Shown in pieces: positions 44,749 through 54,952 of a stretch of 57,812 nucleotides of DNA. Location of the stretch: NCBI GenBank assembly GCA_009781045.1, contig WQYW01000010.1:1-57812 (forward strand), written 5' to 3'. This DNA comes from Alphaproteobacteria bacterium (GTDB lineage Bacteria; Pseudomonadota; Alphaproteobacteria; Rhizobiales; Xanthobacteraceae). The notes beneath the pieces are model-generated. The model searched no databases. It worked only from the letters and a program-made list of their open reading frames with translations, and was not told where the DNA came from. A program made the position numbers and the translations under genes. Numbering within the stretch: position 1 is the first letter of the stretch; every line of letters starts with the position of its first letter.

Positions 44749-46409
44749 AGGATGAGATCGTCTTCGCGCCGCTTGGGGGAGTTGGCGAGATCGGCATGAA
44801 TCTCGCGCTCTACGGTTTCGGCAACCGGCAGCGGCGGTCCTGGCTTGCGGTCGATCTCGGGGTCTTTTTCGGCGACGAGGAGCGTCTGCCGGGCATCGAT
44901 CTGATCATGCCCGATATCGGCTTTCTTGAATCCGAGCGCAGAAATCTCGCCGGGCTGGTGTTGACCCATGCCCATGAGGACCATTTCGGCGCGATCATGG
45001 ATCTGTGGCCGCGGCTCAAATGCCCGATCTATGCCACGCGGTTTTCCGCCGCACTGTTTGAGGCCAAATGCGCCGCCGAGCGCACACCGCCGCGGATTCC
45101 GATTCATGTGGTTCCCTCCGGGGGCCGGGTCGATATCGGCCCCTTCAATGTCGAATTCATCCCCGTCGCCCATTCGATCCCCGAATCGCACGCACTGGCG
45201 ATTTCGACCGAGGTTGGCACGGTGCTCCATACCGGCGACTGGAAGATTGATCCGACGCCGATGATCGGGGTGCCGACCGATGAAAAGCGCCTGCGCGAAC
45301 TGGGCGAGGCAGGCCTTCTGGCGGTGATCGGCGACTCGACCAATGCGGTGCGCGACGGCTGCTCGCCGTCGGAGACCGATGTGGCGAAGACCATCATCGA
45401 TCTGGTAGCCGAGGCCAAAGGGCGGGTGGCAGTGACCACCTTCGCCTCCAATGTTGCGCGCATCAGGGCGGTGGGCCAGGCGGCCGCGGCGGCGCGGCGC
45501 GAGGTCGTGGTGGTGGGCCGCGCCATGGCCCGGGTGGTACAGGTGGCCCGGGAATGCGGCTATCTCGACGATGTCCCGAACTTCCGCTCCGCGGACGTTT
45601 TCCATTCCCTGGCGCGCAACAGGGCGCTGATTCTGTGTACTGGAAGCCAGGGGGAGGCGAGAGCGGCGCTGGCGCGGATTGCCGGACAGAGCCATCCCGA
45701 GGTCGCACTGGTCAAGGGGGACCGTGTCATCTTCTCATCGCGCACCATCCCGGGCAACGAAAAGTCGGTCGGGGCCATCGTCGGCAACCTGATCTCGCAG
45801 GGGATCGAGGTCATCACCGACCGCAGCCATCTGGTTCATGTTTCCGGCCATCCGCGCCGGGACGAACTGCGTCAGATGATCAGCTGGACGCGCCCGCCGC
45901 TGCTGATTCCGGCCCATGGCGAAGCCCTGCACCTGCATGAACATGCCCGTGTGGCCCGCGAGGCGGGCGTGAAACGGGTGGTGACGTGCAGGAACGGCGA
46001 TGTGATCAAGCTCGGTCCGGGGGAACCCGGGCTGGTCGGCACGGTGCCGTCGGGGCGGATCTACAAGGACGGTCTCATTCTCGAGGACTCCGGTTCGCGC
46101 GCCGTGGCGGATCGCCGCCGCCTGGCGTGGTCGGGAGCTGTCTTCATCACCATCGCCCTCACTGCCGAGGGTGAACTGAGTGAACCGCCGAAACTGTTCC
46201 TGACCGGGATACCGAACCGCAACCAGGACGGTGAGGAAATCTCGGCCATCGTCCGTGCCACACTGCTGGAGACCCTGAAAAGCCTGCCGCGGGCGCGTCG
46301 GCGCAATCCCGACACGGTTGCTGAATCGCTCCGGCGCGCGGTCCGGGCGATGCTCAGCGAGGTCTGGGGCAAGAAACCGGCCTGCGCCGTGCATGTGGTC
46401 ACAGTGTAG
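44745..46409 (+). CDS. rnj: Ribonuclease J
   Basis: A 554-residue metallo-beta-lactamase / beta-CASP nuclease with endo- and 5'-3' exoribonuclease activity. Zinc ligands are visible in LTHAHEDHFGAI (HxHxDH), VAHSIPESHA and TGDWKIDPTP. The beta-CASP region includes TTFASNVARIRAVG, ALILCTGSQGEARAALARIA and VHVSGHPRRDELRQMISWTR. It works in rRNA maturation and mRNA decay. It is coupled to birA by ATGA, and mce follows after 149 bases. Confidence 0.94.
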   Translation: MKDEIVFAPLGGVGEIGMNLALYGFGNRQRRSWLAVDLGVFFGDEERLPGIDLIMPDIGFLESERRNLAGLVLTHAHEDHFGAIMDLWPRLKCPIYATRFSAALFEAKCAAERTPPRIPIHVVPSGGRVDIGPFNVEFIPVAHSIPESHALAISTEVGTVLHTGDWKIDPTPMIGVPTDEKRLRELGEAGLLAVIGDSTNAVRDGCSPSETDVAKTIIDLVAEAKGRVAVTTFASNVARIRAVGQAAAAARREVVVVGRAMARVVQVARECGYLDDVPNFRSADVFHSLARNRALILCTGSQGEARAALARIAGQSHPEVALVKGDRVIFSSRTIPGNEKSVGAIVGNLISQGIEVITDRSHLVHVSGHPRRDELRQMISWTRPPLLIPAHGEALHLHEHARVAREAGVKRVVTCRNGDVIKLGPGEPGLVGTVPSGRIYKDGLILEDSGSRAVADRRRLAWSGAVFITIALTAEGELSEPPKLFLTGIPNRNQDGEEISAIVRATLLETLKSLPRARRRNPDTVAESLRRAVRAMLSEVWGKKPACAVHVVTV

Positions 46410-46558
46410 CGCTCTCAAATTGGTACTCCCGCAGCAGGACTGCGATATGCTATTGCTGGGTTGAGGCGCAGTGCGCCTTTCGCGGGTTGCGGCGACCTTC
46501 CCGGTCATCCCGAAGCCTGCAAAGGGATGCGGCAAAATCAGCTGTGAGAGGAAGAGGC

Positions 46559-46963
46559 ATGTCAGGGCGTTTGAACCATGTCGCGATTGCGACCCGGGAT
46601 GCAGTGGCTTCGGCACGGATTTATGGTGCCGCGTTCGGCGTGGAGATCTCAGAGCCTCTGGCTGTGCCCGAGCATGGCGTGACTACGGTGTTTGTCACCC
46701 TGCCCAATACCAAGATCGAATTCATCGAGCCTCTGGGCGAGAACTCGCCGCTCACCGGATTTCTTGAGCGCAATGCCAATGGCGGCATCCACCATATCTG
46801 TTATGATGTCGACGACATCATCGCCGCGCGTGATCTCCTCAGGCGCGAGGGGGCGCGGGTGCTGGGCGACGGCGAGCCGAAGATCGGTGCCCATGGCAAA
46901 CCGGTGCTGTTTCTGCACCCGAAGGATTTTTCCGGAGCTCTGGTCGAGATCGAGCAGGCCTGA
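46559..46963 (+). CDS. mce: Methylmalonyl-CoA epimerase
   Basis: A 134-residue VOC-superfamily enzyme that interconverts R- and S-methylmalonyl-CoA in propionyl-CoA metabolism. Metal ligands lie in LNHVAIATRD, GGIHHICYDVDD and the terminal glutamate of LVEIEQA. ATG 46559 follows GAGAGGAAGAGG and gives the family length. In related genomes I recall mce between RNase J and proS, with a DUF1467 membrane protein after it; no DUF1467 gene is seen here. Confidence 0.93.
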   Translation: MSGRLNHVAIATRDAVASARIYGAAFGVEISEPLAVPEHGVTTVFVTLPNTKIEFIEPLGENSPLTGFLERNANGGIHHICYDVDDIIAARDLLRREGARVLGDGEPKIGAHGKPVLFLHPKDFSGALVEIEQA

Positions 46964-47800
46964 GGCCTTGCGTTCCTGGCGTGCGCCCTCCCCGTGAGAG
47001 CGGGATCCGCAAATTCGCGGCGGGCAAATTCGCGGCGGGAAGGCGTCGGGTGCCTTGGATAAAGGCCCGCAGATCAGGGGGGGGGGAGCCTTGAGAAAGA
47101 GCCCTTCCAGAAAGAAAAATGAGCGGGGCCATGCCCCGCCCAGAATTCCAGACCCCGATTTATCCCGCTGTTTCTGAGGATTTGAATTCGTTGTGCGGGT
47201 GATGCGCGTTTTTGCGCATCAGGGGCTCCTCCCGAGACTTGGACCCACCAGGCGTCAGCTTTATGCTGAGCCTGTGCAGTGATGCTAGAGCAAGTTTTAC
47301 GTGTTGTCACCAGATTCAGCAACGATCGTTCAAAAGTTGTCGCTGCAACGCAATAAAAGAACCGGGCCAGATGTCGCTGCGGTGCGGGATCGTGATGTGG
47401 CCATGGCAGCACAGGCGGCCACCGGCCTGTTGCGCCAAGGCGTTGAAAAATCGTGGAAATATAACTCCGGGGAAAAGATCGGTGCGCGGGCGCGGAGGGG
47501 GCCTGCCCCCCGCGCACGCCCCCCCGAATCGGCACTGACCTGACTTGCTCTGCCCTGACTTTGCGCAGGGCAGATTTGGCAATCCGGACCCTGTGGAATG
47601 GAGGTTTCTGATCCGGCTTTCCTCCCGGTGAAGGTCTGCAGCTCCGGATCCGTCCTCAGGGCTGTTGCGAAAAAGAGGGGGGCCGACTTCGGCGGCAGGG
47701 AAAACGGAAAACGGAAAACCGCAAGATCCCGCTTGCCAGAGCTTCCCTGAGGCGGGAACGTGGGCTTTGACTTCAACAGCGACGAAAAGGAGTTCTGTGG
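46964..47800. other. Intergenic DNA with hairpins between mce and the copper chaperone
   Basis: 837 bases without a recognised gene. It includes a direct repeat of GCAAATTCGCGGCGG near 47009-47039, a GC-rich hairpin at 47123-47139, and a palindromic hairpin GATGCGC-N6-GCGCATC at 47201-47220. Confidence 0.45.
47123..47139 (-). terminator. Possible minus-strand terminator
   Basis: GCGGGGC-CAT-GCCCCGC hairpin. On the minus strand it is followed by TCATTTTTCTTTC, a T-rich tail. No minus-strand gene is recognised to its right, so its purpose is unclear. Confidence 0.4.
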
Positions 47801-48313
47801 ATGAAGACAGCATTGATGCGCCTTGTGCCTGTGGCGCTGCTCGCGATCGCCTGTGTGGCGCCGGCTGGTGCCGCGGAGGTCCAGAGCGGCGATATCGTCA
47901 TCACCACGCCCTGGGCGCGGGCCACGCCCAATGGTGCCAGGACCGCGGCTGCCTATCTCACCCTGGAAAACAGGGGTGCTGCACCGGATCGCCTGATCGG
48001 CGGCACCAGCGAGGTGGCGGGCAAGGTGGATGTCCATGACATGACGATGGAGGACGGCGTCATGAAGATGCGCACCCTGGATGGTCTCACGCTTGAGCCC
48101 GGCAAGACGGTCACGCTGGCTCCCGGAGGCATGCATCTGATGTTCATCGACCTCAACAGCCCCCTCAAGGAAGGGGCCCAGGTCAAGATAACGCTGCAAT
48201 TTGAGAAGGCGCCCAGGCTTGAGGTCGAGTTCCCGATCAAGGCGATCGGCGCCAGGGATTCGGGCAGCGCCGACAAGGGTGATCACATGCATATGGACCA
48301 CGATCACCACTGA
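47801..48313 (+). CDS. Periplasmic PCuAC copper chaperone
   Basis: A 170-residue exported protein with signal peptide MKTALMRLVPVALLAIACVA (cleaved after GAA). The PCuAC copper motif is visible as VHDMTMEDGVMKM and GGMHLMF, where spaced histidine and methionine residues bind Cu(I). A C-terminal HMHMDHDHH tail adds more possible copper ligands. It delivers copper to cytochrome oxidase or other cuproenzymes. AGGAG precedes ATG 47801. It is a monocistronic gene inserted between mce and proS. No cognate copper genes are nearby. Confidence 0.92.
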   Translation: MKTALMRLVPVALLAIACVAPAGAAEVQSGDIVITTPWARATPNGARTAAAYLTLENRGAAPDRLIGGTSEVAGKVDVHDMTMEDGVMKMRTLDGLTLEPGKTVTLAPGGMHLMFIDLNSPLKEGAQVKITLQFEKAPRLEVEFPIKAIGARDSGSADKGDHMHMDHDHH

Positions 48314-49131
48314 AACCGCCTTTGACGAAGGGGGGGATCGCAAGGCCGATCACCCCGTCGGGCGCGCCTGGGGAGACTTCCGGGCGCTTCCCCGGATGGC
48401 AGAAAGCCGGGGAAAAAATATCCCGATTCCTGCTGAGGGGCGCGGATGCAGAGGACTCTGCCGGACATTCACGTCCTGGCGGGGCCATGGGGGCGATGAT
48501 TTTTCTTCACCTCTGCCAGGCTCGCGATCCGCCAGGGGATGGGAGCAAAGGAGGCGGGAAACCCCTCTTTTTCGAAAAAAGTTCCACACCGGCGTACCGC
48601 CGACCCCCTTGAATGAAACCCGATCCCTCGCACCGCCATACCCGGACCTGGCGCCAGTTCCTTTCCAGGTAACTGCCCAGGTCGGACAAGAGGCAGCTCG
48701 CACCCAGCTCGAAATCCGGGAAAAATTGCGTTTCTCCAGCCGGGATGGTCATCCATTTGCCACGAATCACCTCGCTTGTGAAAAGCGTCTGTGCCTCGAC
48801 AACGTGAAAAAGGGGCACAGTCAGTCGTTCCAGAAATGGGACGTGAGTGGGAACGAAAAAAGCTGCTGCCCGCCCTCTCAAAGGTGGGCGCCGGCCGCAA
48901 CCTGCCTGCGGCTGGAAGAAATCCAGGTCTGCAAGAGCCCGGTCAGTCAGACAGCGGCAGGGCGAGTGCGCCTGCTCGTCGCAGCACGCCCGTGGTCCCC
49001 CAGGGGGATCACGGGCACTTGAGGAGGGCGGTTTTCCCGTGAGTCGGGGGGTTTTACGCAGTGGCGGCCTTGAATTTTTGCGTTCAATCCGCTTTCACTG
49101 CCATCATCACTGATTCCCTTTAGGTGCATGG
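48314..49131. other. Intergenic DNA containing one copy of a dispersed repeat
   Basis: About 820 bases. It holds the dispersed element at 48670-48852, and a minus-strand frame (48507-48881) overlapping it. The rest shows no recognisable gene; the proS promoter presumably lies near its right end. Confidence 0.4.
48670..48852 (-). repeat. Dispersed ~185-base repeat, copy 1 (possibly coding on minus strand)
   Basis: It aligns by eye with 53214-53400. In one minus-strand frame both copies read as similar peptide: here HVPFLERL, HVVEAQTLFTSEVIRGKWMT and IPAGETQFFPDFELGA. The other copy has HVPFLQAT, MLEVIRGRRMT and IPVGEAQFFAGFEPG. No family is recognised. Conservation in a single frame suggests it was once coding. 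Confidence 0.6.
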
Positions 49132-50448
49132 ATGCGGTTGTCCCGGTTTTTTCTCCCGATTCTGAAGGAAAACCCGAAAGAGGCAGAAATTGTCTCGCAT
49201 CGGCTGATGCTGCGGGCTGGCATGATCCGCCAGGAGGCAGCGGGAATATATTCCTGGCTGCCGCTGGGATTTCGGGTGCTGAAGAAAATCGAGCAGATCG
49301 TGCGCGAGGAACAGGATCGCGCCGGTGCCATCGAGCTTCTGATGCCGACCCTGCAGCTTGCCGATCTGTGGCGCGAGAGCGGGCGCTATGAGGCCTATGG
49401 TCCCGAGATGCTGCGCATCTGTGACCGCCACTCGCGCGATCTGCTCTATGGGCCGACCAATGAGGAGATGATCACCGGGATCTTCCGCGCCGCTGTGCGG
49501 TCCTACAAGAACCTGCCGCTCAATCTTTACCATATCCAGTGGAAGTTCCGTGACGAGCAGCGGCCCCGCTTCGGCGTCATGCGTGGTCGCGAATTCCTGA
49601 TGAAGGATGCCTATTCCTTCGATCTCACCGAGGCGGCGGCGCGGCTGTCCTATAACCGGATGTTCGTGGCCTATCTGCGCACCTTCGCGCGCATGGGGCT
49701 CAAGGCGATCCCGATGCGCGCCGAGACCGGGCCGATCGGCGGCGACCTCAGCCATGAGTTCATCGTGCTGGCCCAGACCGGTGAATCGGCGGTCTATTGT
49801 GACAGGGAGGTGCTGGAACTGCCGGTGCCGGGCGAGGATGTCGATTATGACGGCGATCTCTCGCCCATCATCCGGCAGTGGACTTCCCTCTATGCCGCCA
49901 CCGAGGATGTTCACGAGCCGGCTCGCTTTGACAGCGAGGTCGCTGCGGAGCGTCGACTGACCACCAGAGGCATCGAGGTCGGCCAGATCTTCTATTTCGG
50001 GACCAAATATTCGGACGCCATGAAGGCGCTGGTCACCGGCCCGGATGGCAGCGAAACTGCGATCCATGGCGGCTCCTACGGGGTTGGTGTTTCGCGTCTG
50101 GTCGGGGCCATCATCGAGGCCTGCCATGACGATGCCGGCATCCAATGGCCGGAAGCCGTGGCGCCGTTCAAGGCTGTCCTCCTCAATCTCAAACAGGGCG
50201 ATGCGGCATGCGACGGGGCCTGCGAAAAGCTCTACCGCGAACTCTCCGCTGCGGGCGTCGAGGTGCTGTATGACGACAGCGAACAGCGCGCCGGAGCCAA
50301 ATTCGCCGCGGCGGACCTGATCGGGGTTCCATGGCAGATCATGATCGGTCCCAAGGGGCTCGAGCAGGGCAGGGTCGAACTCAAGGAACGTGCCACTGGC
50401 GCCCGTCACAGCCTGTCGCCGGCTGAGGCCCTGGCCCGGCTGGTGTGA
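49132..50448 (+). CDS. proS: Prolyl-tRNA synthetase (short alphaproteobacterial type)
   Basis: A 438-residue class II aminoacyl-tRNA synthetase that charges tRNA-Pro. Motif 2 is [20 protein letters not shown] and motif 3 lies in [17 protein letters not shown]. The length matches the alphaproteobacterial form that lacks the editing insertion of the Escherichia coli enzyme. The N-terminus [20 protein letters not shown] and [16 protein letters not shown] are typical. It is followed by a 102-base gap and then the lolC-related genes on the same strand. Confidence 0.96.
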   Translation: MRLSRFFLPILKENPKEAEIVSHRLMLRAGMIRQEAAGIYSWLPLGFRVLKKIEQIVREEQDRAGAIELLMPTLQLADLWRESGRYEAYGPEMLRICDRHSRDLLYGPTNEEMITGIFRAAVRSYKNLPLNLYHIQWKFRDEQRPRFGVMRGREFLMKDAYSFDLTEAAARLSYNRMFVAYLRTFARMGLKAIPMRAETGPIGGDLSHEFIVLAQTGESAVYCDREVLELPVPGEDVDYDGDLSPIIRQWTSLYAATEDVHEPARFDSEVAAERRLTTRGIEVGQIFYFGTKYSDAMKALVTGPDGSETAIHGGSYGVGVSRLVGAIIEACHDDAGIQWPEAVAPFKAVLLNLKQGDAACDGACEKLYRELSAAGVEVLYDDSEQRAGAKFAAADLIGVPWQIMIGPKGLEQGRVELKERATGARHSLSPAEALARLV

Positions 50449-50550
50449 GGCGCCTCTGCGGGGGCGCTGTCGCCATCCGGCGGGGCACGGCAGATCTGGA
50501 GTCAGGGGACGACGGGGCAGGACCCCGGAGGTGTCCCCGTAAGGAGGAAA

Positions 50551-51150
50551 ATGAGCGAGGCGGCGCTGGAATCCGGTTCAGAGCGGGATGATGCGGTGAA
50601 AAGGGAGAAGACCGCCCTGTTCGCGCGTTTCGCTGGGCTGGCGTGCCAGAGCGGCTTCCTTGTGGGGATGGCGGGCTTTGCGGTGGTCGGCATCGTCCCA
50701 GGTGTGGCGACGCCGATGGGGGGCGTCCGGCGAATCAGGGGCGATCCTGTCGCTGCGGTTGCTGAGATCGGCATCACGGAATATGACGCCGGCCCGGTTC
50801 GGGTGCCCGCTGCAGAGGCGCAAGGTTATTTCGACCCTCCCGATGGCGGTGTCCGCGCGATTGCGGTTTTTGTCGGTGGGCCCGACGATGTGGGTGCGAT
50901 GCATGCGCCGATCACTGCCGCGGCCGCAGGGCCCCTCACCGTGGCCGACTGGCGCCGATGCAGCGCCGCAGGCCCTGATGAGCTGCAGATCGGGCGCAGG
51001 GAGATGTTTCGGATCCGAAGCCGGTCGGCTGCGGTGGCTGCGCTGATTGTGCTCCAGGCGATCGTGGTGGTGGCGTTGCGGTCGGGGACGAATGTGGAAC
51101 AATCCGGCCTGAGTCCAGGCAGAGCGGGTTTCTTGCGAGGAAAAAGATGA
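50551..51150 (+). CDS. Shortened in-frame LolC-like duplicate
   Basis: A 199-residue ORF with an excellent ribosome site (AAGGAGGAAA before ATG 50551). It is a diverged, internally deleted copy of the next gene: EKTALFARF matches [22 protein letters not shown] matches [13 protein letters not shown], and it then jumps to TPMGGVRRIRGDPVAAVAEI, which matches [20 protein letters not shown] far downstream. EIGITEYDAGPV, EAQGYFDPPDG, FVGGPDDVGAMHAPIT, VADWRRCSA and SAAVAALIVLQAIVVVALRS keep to the parent order. About 160 parent residues are missing, and the reading frame is kept. Two hydrophobic segments remain. It overlaps lolC in ATGA. It could be a decaying duplicate or a functional mini-protein. 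Confidence 0.7.
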   Translation: MSEAALESGSERDDAVKREKTALFARFAGLACQSGFLVGMAGFAVVGIVPGVATPMGGVRRIRGDPVAAVAEIGITEYDAGPVRVPAAEAQGYFDPPDGGVRAIAVFVGGPDDVGAMHAPITAAAAGPLTVADWRRCSAAGPDELQIGRREMFRIRSRSAAVAALIVLQAIVVVALRSGTNVEQSGLSPGRAGFLRGKR

Positions 51151-52502
51151 GCGACACGGTGCAGGACCGCGATATCGCCGATCCCGGATCGGAAAGCGCC
51201 GGTTCAGAGGCGGGCAGGGATGCGGCCGGGGCCAGCATCCGGCCGAAAAAAACGGTCCTGTTCGCGCGCTTCGAGTGGATGCTGGCGGGGCGCTATCTGC
51301 GGGCGCGGCGCAAGGAAGGCTTCATTTCGGTGATCGCCGGCTTTTCCTTCCTCGGCATCATGCTCGGGGTGGCGACGCTGATCATTGTCATGGCGGTGAT
51401 GAACGGCTTCCGCAAGGAACTGCTTGACAAGATTCTCGGAGTGAATGGCCATATCTTTGTGCAGCCCCTGGAATCGCCGATGACGGACTGGAAGGAAGTG
51501 GCCGATCGCATCTCGGGCGTGCCCGGGGTGCGCTTCGCCGCCCCGGTGGTCGACGGCGAGGCCCTGGGGTCGTCGCCGTTCGGCTCCGGTGGCGTATTGG
51601 TGCGCGGCATGCGCCTTGATGACATCAATCGCCTGGTGTCGGTGGCGGGCAACGTCAAACAGGGCTCACTGGAGCGTTTTGATGACGGCGACGGGGTGGC
51701 GATCGGTTCAAGGCTCGCCGAACAGCTGATGATTCATGCCGGTGACACGATTACGCTGACCGCGCCCCGGGGCGCCGTGACGCCGATGGGGGTGACGCCG
51801 CGGATCAAGAGCTATCGGGTCGCCGCCGTGTTTCAGGTCGGGATGTCGGAATATGACGCCCGCTTCGTATTCATGCCGATCAGCCAGGCCCAGGCCTATT
51901 TCAATCATAACAGCGATGTCAGTGCGATCGAGGTCTTCATCAGCTCGCCCGACCGCGTCGATGCCCTGCGCGGGCCGATCACCACGGCCGCCGACCGCCC
52001 GATCTTCCTGGTTGACTGGCGCCAGCGCAACGCCACCTTTTTCAGCGCCCTTCAGGTCGAGCGCAACGTCATGTTCCTGATCCTGACCCTGATCGTGCTG
52101 GTGGCGGCGCTTAACATCATTTCCGGGCTGATCATGCTGGTGAAGGACAAGGGCAGCGACATCGCGATTCTGCGCACCATGGGGGCGTCGCAGGGCGCCA
52201 TCATGAGGGTATTCCTGATCACCGGGGCATCGATCGGGGTGGTCGGGACCCTGGTCGGCTTCCTGGTCGGGCTGACGATCTGTCTCAATATCGAGTCGAT
52301 CCGGCAATTCCTGTCCTGGGTCGCCAACAGCGAGCTTTTCCCTCCGACACTCTATTTTCTGTCGAAGATGCCCGCCGAGATCGACTTGAACGAGACCGCG
52401 GCGGTCCTCATCATGGCGATGTCGCTGTCGTTTCTGGCCACACTCTATCCGTCCTGGCGTGCTGCACGGCTCGATCCGGTCGAAGCCCTGCGTTACGAGT
52501 GA
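51147..52502 (+). CDS. lolC: Lipoprotein-releasing ABC transporter permease LolC/E
   Basis: A 451-residue inner-membrane permease that extracts outer-membrane lipoproteins for transfer to LolA. Four helices are placed as in the family: one near residue 65 ([20 protein letters not shown]) and three in the C-terminal third. The motif [20 protein letters not shown] and the periplasmic domain follow, and [22 protein letters not shown] coupling sequence is visible. As is common in alphaproteobacteria, one gene serves for lolC/lolE. The acidic N-terminal 40 residues are an extension. lolD starts 11 bases downstream. Confidence 0.94.
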   Translation: MSDTVQDRDIADPGSESAGSEAGRDAAGASIRPKKTVLFARFEWMLAGRYLRARRKEGFISVIAGFSFLGIMLGVATLIIVMAVMNGFRKELLDKILGVNGHIFVQPLESPMTDWKEVADRISGVPGVRFAAPVVDGEALGSSPFGSGGVLVRGMRLDDINRLVSVAGNVKQGSLERFDDGDGVAIGSRLAEQLMIHAGDTITLTAPRGAVTPMGVTPRIKSYRVAAVFQVGMSEYDARFVFMPISQAQAYFNHNSDVSAIEVFISSPDRVDALRGPITTAADRPIFLVDWRQRNATFFSALQVERNVMFLILTLIVLVAALNIISGLIMLVKDKGSDIAILRTMGASQGAIMRVFLITGASIGVVGTLVGFLVGLTICLNIESIRQFLSWVANSELFPPTLYFLSKMPAEIDLNETAAVLIMAMSLSFLATLYPSWRAARLDPVEALRYE

Positions 52503-52512
52503 GGTGAAAGTC

Positions 52513-53211
52513 ATGGAGCCGGAGACCGCGAACAAGCCGGTGGTGCATCTGCGCCGGATCAAGCGTCAATATATGCAGGGCGAGGTGCCGCTGACGATTC
52601 TCGACGGCGCCAGCCTGTCGCTATGGGCCGGACAGTCGGTGGCGCTGGTGGCGCCCTCGGGGGCGGGCAAGTCGACGCTCCTGCATATTGCCGGGCTGCT
52701 TGAGAGCCCGGATGAGGGCGAGGTTTTTGTCGCCGGGGTGCCGACCTCGCGCATGGCGGATATCGAACGCACCCAGATCCGCTGTACCGAAATCGGCTTC
52801 ATCTACCAGTCGCATCGCCTGCTGCCGGAATTCAGCGCGCTGGAGAATGTCATCCTGCCGCAGATGATCCGGGGTCTCAAACGTTCCGAAAGCGCCAAAC
52901 GCGCCCAGGAGATCCTGTCCTATCTTGGACTCGCCGAGCGCGTCAGCCACCGGCCGGCGGAATTGTCGGGTGGTGAGCAGCAGCGGGTGGCGATTGCGCG
53001 CGCCGTCGTCAATACGCCCCGGGTGCTGCTGGCGGATGAACCGACCGGCAATCTCGATCCTGGTACTGCGGAGCATGTGTTCCGGGCGTTGATGCAGCTG
53101 GTCAAGGCGACCCATGTGGCGATGCTGATCGCGACCCATAATATGGAACTGGCCGGCCGCATGGATCGGCGCGTGTCTCTGGCCAACGGCCAGGTCGTCG
53201 AACTCGATTGA
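52513..53211 (+). CDS. lolD: Lipoprotein-releasing ABC transporter ATP-binding protein LolD
   Basis: A 232-residue ATPase that powers LolC/E. Walker A is APSGAGKST, the Q-loop sits in [17 protein letters not shown], the signature is [14 protein letters not shown] and Walker [17 protein letters not shown] 52513 follows GAGGTGAAAGTC and gives the family length. The dispersed repeat copy 2 begins directly after its stop. Confidence 0.95.
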   Translation: MEPETANKPVVHLRRIKRQYMQGEVPLTILDGASLSLWAGQSVALVAPSGAGKSTLLHIAGLLESPDEGEVFVAGVPTSRMADIERTQIRCTEIGFIYQSHRLLPEFSALENVILPQMIRGLKRSESAKRAQEILSYLGLAERVSHRPAELSGGEQQRVAIARAVVNTPRVLLADEPTGNLDPGTAEHVFRALMQLVKATHVAMLIATHNMELAGRMDRRVSLANGQVVELD

Positions 53212-53213
53212 CT

Positions 53214-53400
53214 GGAACTGCCCAGGGCGGACAAGGGGCCGTTCGGGACCCGGTTCGAATCCAGCGAAAAATTGCGCCTCTCCAACCGGGATGGTCATCC
53301 GTCTGCCACGGATCACCTCCAGCATGAAAGCTGACCGGGTCTCGACAACGCTCCAGGATGCAGCACCGTCCGTCGCCTGCAGAAATGGAACGTGGGCAGC
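53214..53400 (-). repeat. Dispersed ~185-base repeat, copy 2
   Basis: It starts three bases after lolD and matches 48670-48852 at perhaps three-quarters identity by eye. The minus-strand frame reads MLEVIRGRRMTIPVGEAQFF. The two copies bracket proS-lolC-lolD in the same orientation. Confidence 0.6.
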
Positions 53401-54247
53401 CACGATTTGCTCTCTGCGCTTCCTGTGGCGGGACGAGGCGGCCAGATCCCAAGGGGAATAGGTCGGGGACGGGCATCCGGGCGGGTCTTTCAGCGCACCC
53501 CCGCGCGCTCCGCCTCGCCAAAGCGGCGCATCCTTCACTTTTCGCACCTGGCGCAGCGCTGGCGGCATCGTCGCTTCCAGCTTCTTCAGCCGCTCGTGCG
53601 GGACGTGCTGTGAAAATTGTTGTCGCTGTCGTCCCTCAAAGCGGTCTGCTCGCGCCTTTCTCCTTTCTCCGCATCCTGACGGTCGTCAATGTGCGAGGGA
53701 TGCTGCGAAACGCCGGATCCGGCGATCTCAAGCGCCGGGCTTTGACGCAAGCTTCTGGAAAAGCCTCGCGAAAACCTCCTTGCCGGAGTCGTCTCGCGCA
53801 CGCGCGCTTTGCCTTTGCGGACATCCGGGACAGACGGAAACTTCGCCCACAGGAGCGCGCGCAATACACAGGGCGTGAGCTGGCCACAGGGCTGCAGTCG
53901 GTCCCTGCCCTCTGATAACCTGCCTCTTGTGGCTGGGCTCGACCCGGGGGGCGGGCGCAGCATTATGGGGGACTTCAGATGACAAGGCAGATGTTGCTGG
54001 CTTCCGCCAGCCTGGTCGCTGTTGCCTGGCTGCTCCGCAACCGGCGGCTGACGGGAGTGTGCTTTCCTGCGGAGAGTCAGGAATAGCGCTTGTGGCGCCG
54101 ATCTCAGACCCAAAGCGCCTTGCCGTTCCGGCACAATGGCGACAAGCGGGTTTGTCGGGAATATCTGTTGCGCCAGCTTGCGCTGTCGCGGGCCTTGCGG
54201 TTGGGCGCTCCAGGCATGAGTCCGTCAGGCCGGGGGATCTCGGGGCG
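53401..54247. other. Intergenic DNA downstream of lolD
   Basis: About 850 bases. Frames on both strands have no recognisable family. In related genomes I recall dnaE after lolD; it is absent here. Confidence 0.35.
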
Positions 54248-54327
54248 AAAGGGCAGGTCTTTCAAAGGGCAGGTCTTTCAAAGGGCAGGTCTTTCAAAGG
54301 GTAGCTCTTTCAAAGGGTAGCTCTCAG
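54248..54327. repeat. Five tandem 16-base repeats
   Basis: AAAGGGCAGGTCTTTC occurs three times exactly (54248-54295), followed by AAAGGGTAGCTCTTTC (54296-54311) and a partial fifth unit. Each unit is close to a palindrome (AAAG...CTTT). Confidence 0.95.
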
Positions 54328-54906
54328 TGCCAGGGGTGCGGTGCCAGGGCGACGATCAGGCTCGTGTCATGCCCGGAAAGACGGCAAAGCGTTGGGCCTC
54401 CTCACCGGCCAGGCCCCACAGCCGATGGAATCGACACGACATTCGACCCGGGTCAGATATCGACATTCTCAAAGCGGGTCTGCCCCAACTGCAAGGTCTG
54501 TGCGCACAGCCGTGTGAGGTTCGCACAAATGACGGGACCCTGTGGTGTCACAACAGAGTGACCGGAGGCGAAACGACGCCTGACGCGATTGGTTGTCTGA
54601 TTGTGTCGGTCGTGCCGCCGCCTGCCGAAGAGAGTGGCCTTCGATGGCCTATGGCAAGCCATTGTGAATAAAGAAACTTTCGTCATTCTCGCAAGGCTTC
54701 GCACCGAGGGGCGTTTGAAGGCTTTCGGGAACGCTGGCGGCGACGTCCTTGCGCGGCGTCGCAGGATCTGCACTTCGCGTCTGCGAAAGCTGCGGTCATT
54801 GAATCAATTGAGTTTTCCAGAAAGTTGACGGTATTTAGGGAAGGGTGTTGCGGAAAGGATACGGACATTTCCGGACAATTTGATACATTCCTGCCAAGGC
54901 GATTCG
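54328..54906. other. Intergenic DNA upstream of the first outer-membrane protein
   Basis: About 580 bases with no recognised gene. TTGACG at 54825-54830 could be a -35 element, but no good -10 is spaced from it. Confidence 0.35.
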
Positions 54907-54921
54907 GTCGACCCGGGGGGG
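54907..54921 (+). promoter_or_regulatory. Shared leader motif of omp paralogue 1
   Basis: GTCGACCCGGGGGGG ends 31 bases before the start codon. The same motif sits at almost the same distance before paralogue 2 (56181-56197). It may be an untranslated-leader or operator element. Confidence 0.5.
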
Positions 54922-54952
54922 TCGTCGATCACATCTTAATGGGGGATTACCT

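Noticed and set aside
54327..54828. Small plus-strand frames upstream of omp 1
   Set aside because: Arginine/proline-rich, no ribosome site, no family; typical GC-rich noise.
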